Positions 58,534 to 58,934 of a stretch of 58,934 nucleotides of DNA are shown piece after piece; the first letter of the stretch is position 1, and every line of letters begins with the position of its first letter. Origin of the DNA: Klebsormidium nitens (Eukaryota > Streptophyta > Klebsormidiophyceae > Klebsormidiales > Klebsormidiaceae); NCBI GenBank assembly GCA_000708835.1, contig DF237470.1:5866-64799 (forward strand), read 5' to 3'. The notes under the pieces are model-generated. The model saw only the letters and a program-made list of their open reading frames with translations. It did not search any database and was not told the origin of the DNA. The translations under genes were made by a program, and so were the position numbers.

Positions 58534-58934
58534 TTATTGTACAGCTTCGAGTGCCCGTAAGCCGTCGATGAATTCTGCTGAGTCTCCGTTCGACAGTGGC
58601 AGAGCTGCATAGCTCCGTTCAAGTGCCAAAGTGTAGCCTTCCGATGCGCAATTGTACAAATCGACCGTTCCTGACCATTTTAAGGTTTCAGGCTCCCTAG
58701 CTTCCTTACAAGCTTCCTTCCTGTCTGGCATGAACCTCCGTCCGCTGGCCTTGGTTAAGTAATTTTTGGCGTACCGGGCGCAGTCCGGGCATCCAACGGT
58801 GAAATCTTTCCTTTTTTTTTCTAAGATCGGACGGTACGCCGATTGCCTTTGCTGAACAGAAGGCTGAGTCCATCCCCGCCTAAAGGTCGCAGAAAGGAGG
58901 GACAGCGCCCGAAAGTGGTGAAGTCCAAAATTGT
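58534..58934 (-). CDS. Unidentified open frame, cut by the window edge
   Basis: One minus-strand frame stays open for 133 codons, from the window end to the stop at 58534-58536. That is unlikely by chance at this base composition. It includes a CPDC pair, followed by a basic stretch and an acidic, leucine-rich end (GLRALEAVQ). I recognise no family. The part left of about 58820 could be a last exon using the AG near an A-rich run, or the frame may continue without an intron. Its 5' part is outside the window. Confidence 0.4.
   Translation of the reverse strand, partial: NFGLHHFRALSLLSATFRRGWTQPSVQQRQSAYRPILEKKRKDFTVGCPDCARYAKNYLTKASGRRFMPDRKEACKEAREPETLKWSGTVDLYNCASEGYTLALERSYAALPLSNGDSAEFIDGLRALEAVQ

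Noticed and set aside
1-58934. Bacterial operon, phage or organelle DNA
   Set aside because: Pervasive GT-AG introns, long intergenic gaps and plant nuclear gene families exclude this.

Overview
The window is nuclear DNA of a plant-lineage eukaryote, not a prokaryote. Every confident gene is cut by GT-AG introns of about 0.1-1.2 kb, base composition is near 50% GC, and the protein families are those of streptophytes: a GMI1/SMCHD1-type ATPase, a GT61 glycosyltransferase, an ABCG half-transporter, a patatin-like lipase and a plant-type PLAC8 protein. Moderate GC and this intron style suggest a charophyte alga such as Klebsormidium or a relative. That placement is inference.

Layout: 1-2599 has no recognisable gene. 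2600-26419 (minus) is one very long gene of at least 34 exons for a protein of about 2,350 residues, with an N-terminal GHKL ATPase, a long middle region and a C-terminal SMC-type hinge and coiled coil. Its promoter faces that of a GT61 gene at 27679-31346 (plus) across about 1.26 kb holding an E2F-type site. After 3.4 kb of intergenic DNA comes a complete ten-exon ABCG half-transporter at 34709-42378 (plus). 42379-46786 is repeat-rich: two MITE-like elements, a GTAC-rich palindromic stretch and a three-copy tandem array. A leucine-rich-repeat segment joined to a patatin-like phospholipase lies at 46787-49298 (plus), with a break in frame between the two parts. It converges on an eight-exon PLAC8 gene at 51020-58123 (minus), which has a 22-nt microexon. 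The right edge cuts an unidentified open frame (58534-58934, minus).

The most striking signal recurs across genes. Segments spanning exon-intron boundaries have been copied locally and are decaying inside the neighbouring introns. PLAC8 carries four damaged copies of exon 6 and a decayed copy of exon 7. ABCG carries copies of the 3' end of exon 3, of both edges of exon 9 and of the 5' edge of exon 10. The ATPase gene carries copies of exons 2 and 24. Many copies keep a splice site, so they could act as decoy or alternative splice sites.

The genes do not form an operon or an obvious pathway. Exon boundaries were assigned by hand from reading frame, splice consensus and remembered family resemblance. 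Phases were checked and agree throughout, except between exons 2 and 3 of the ATPase gene.
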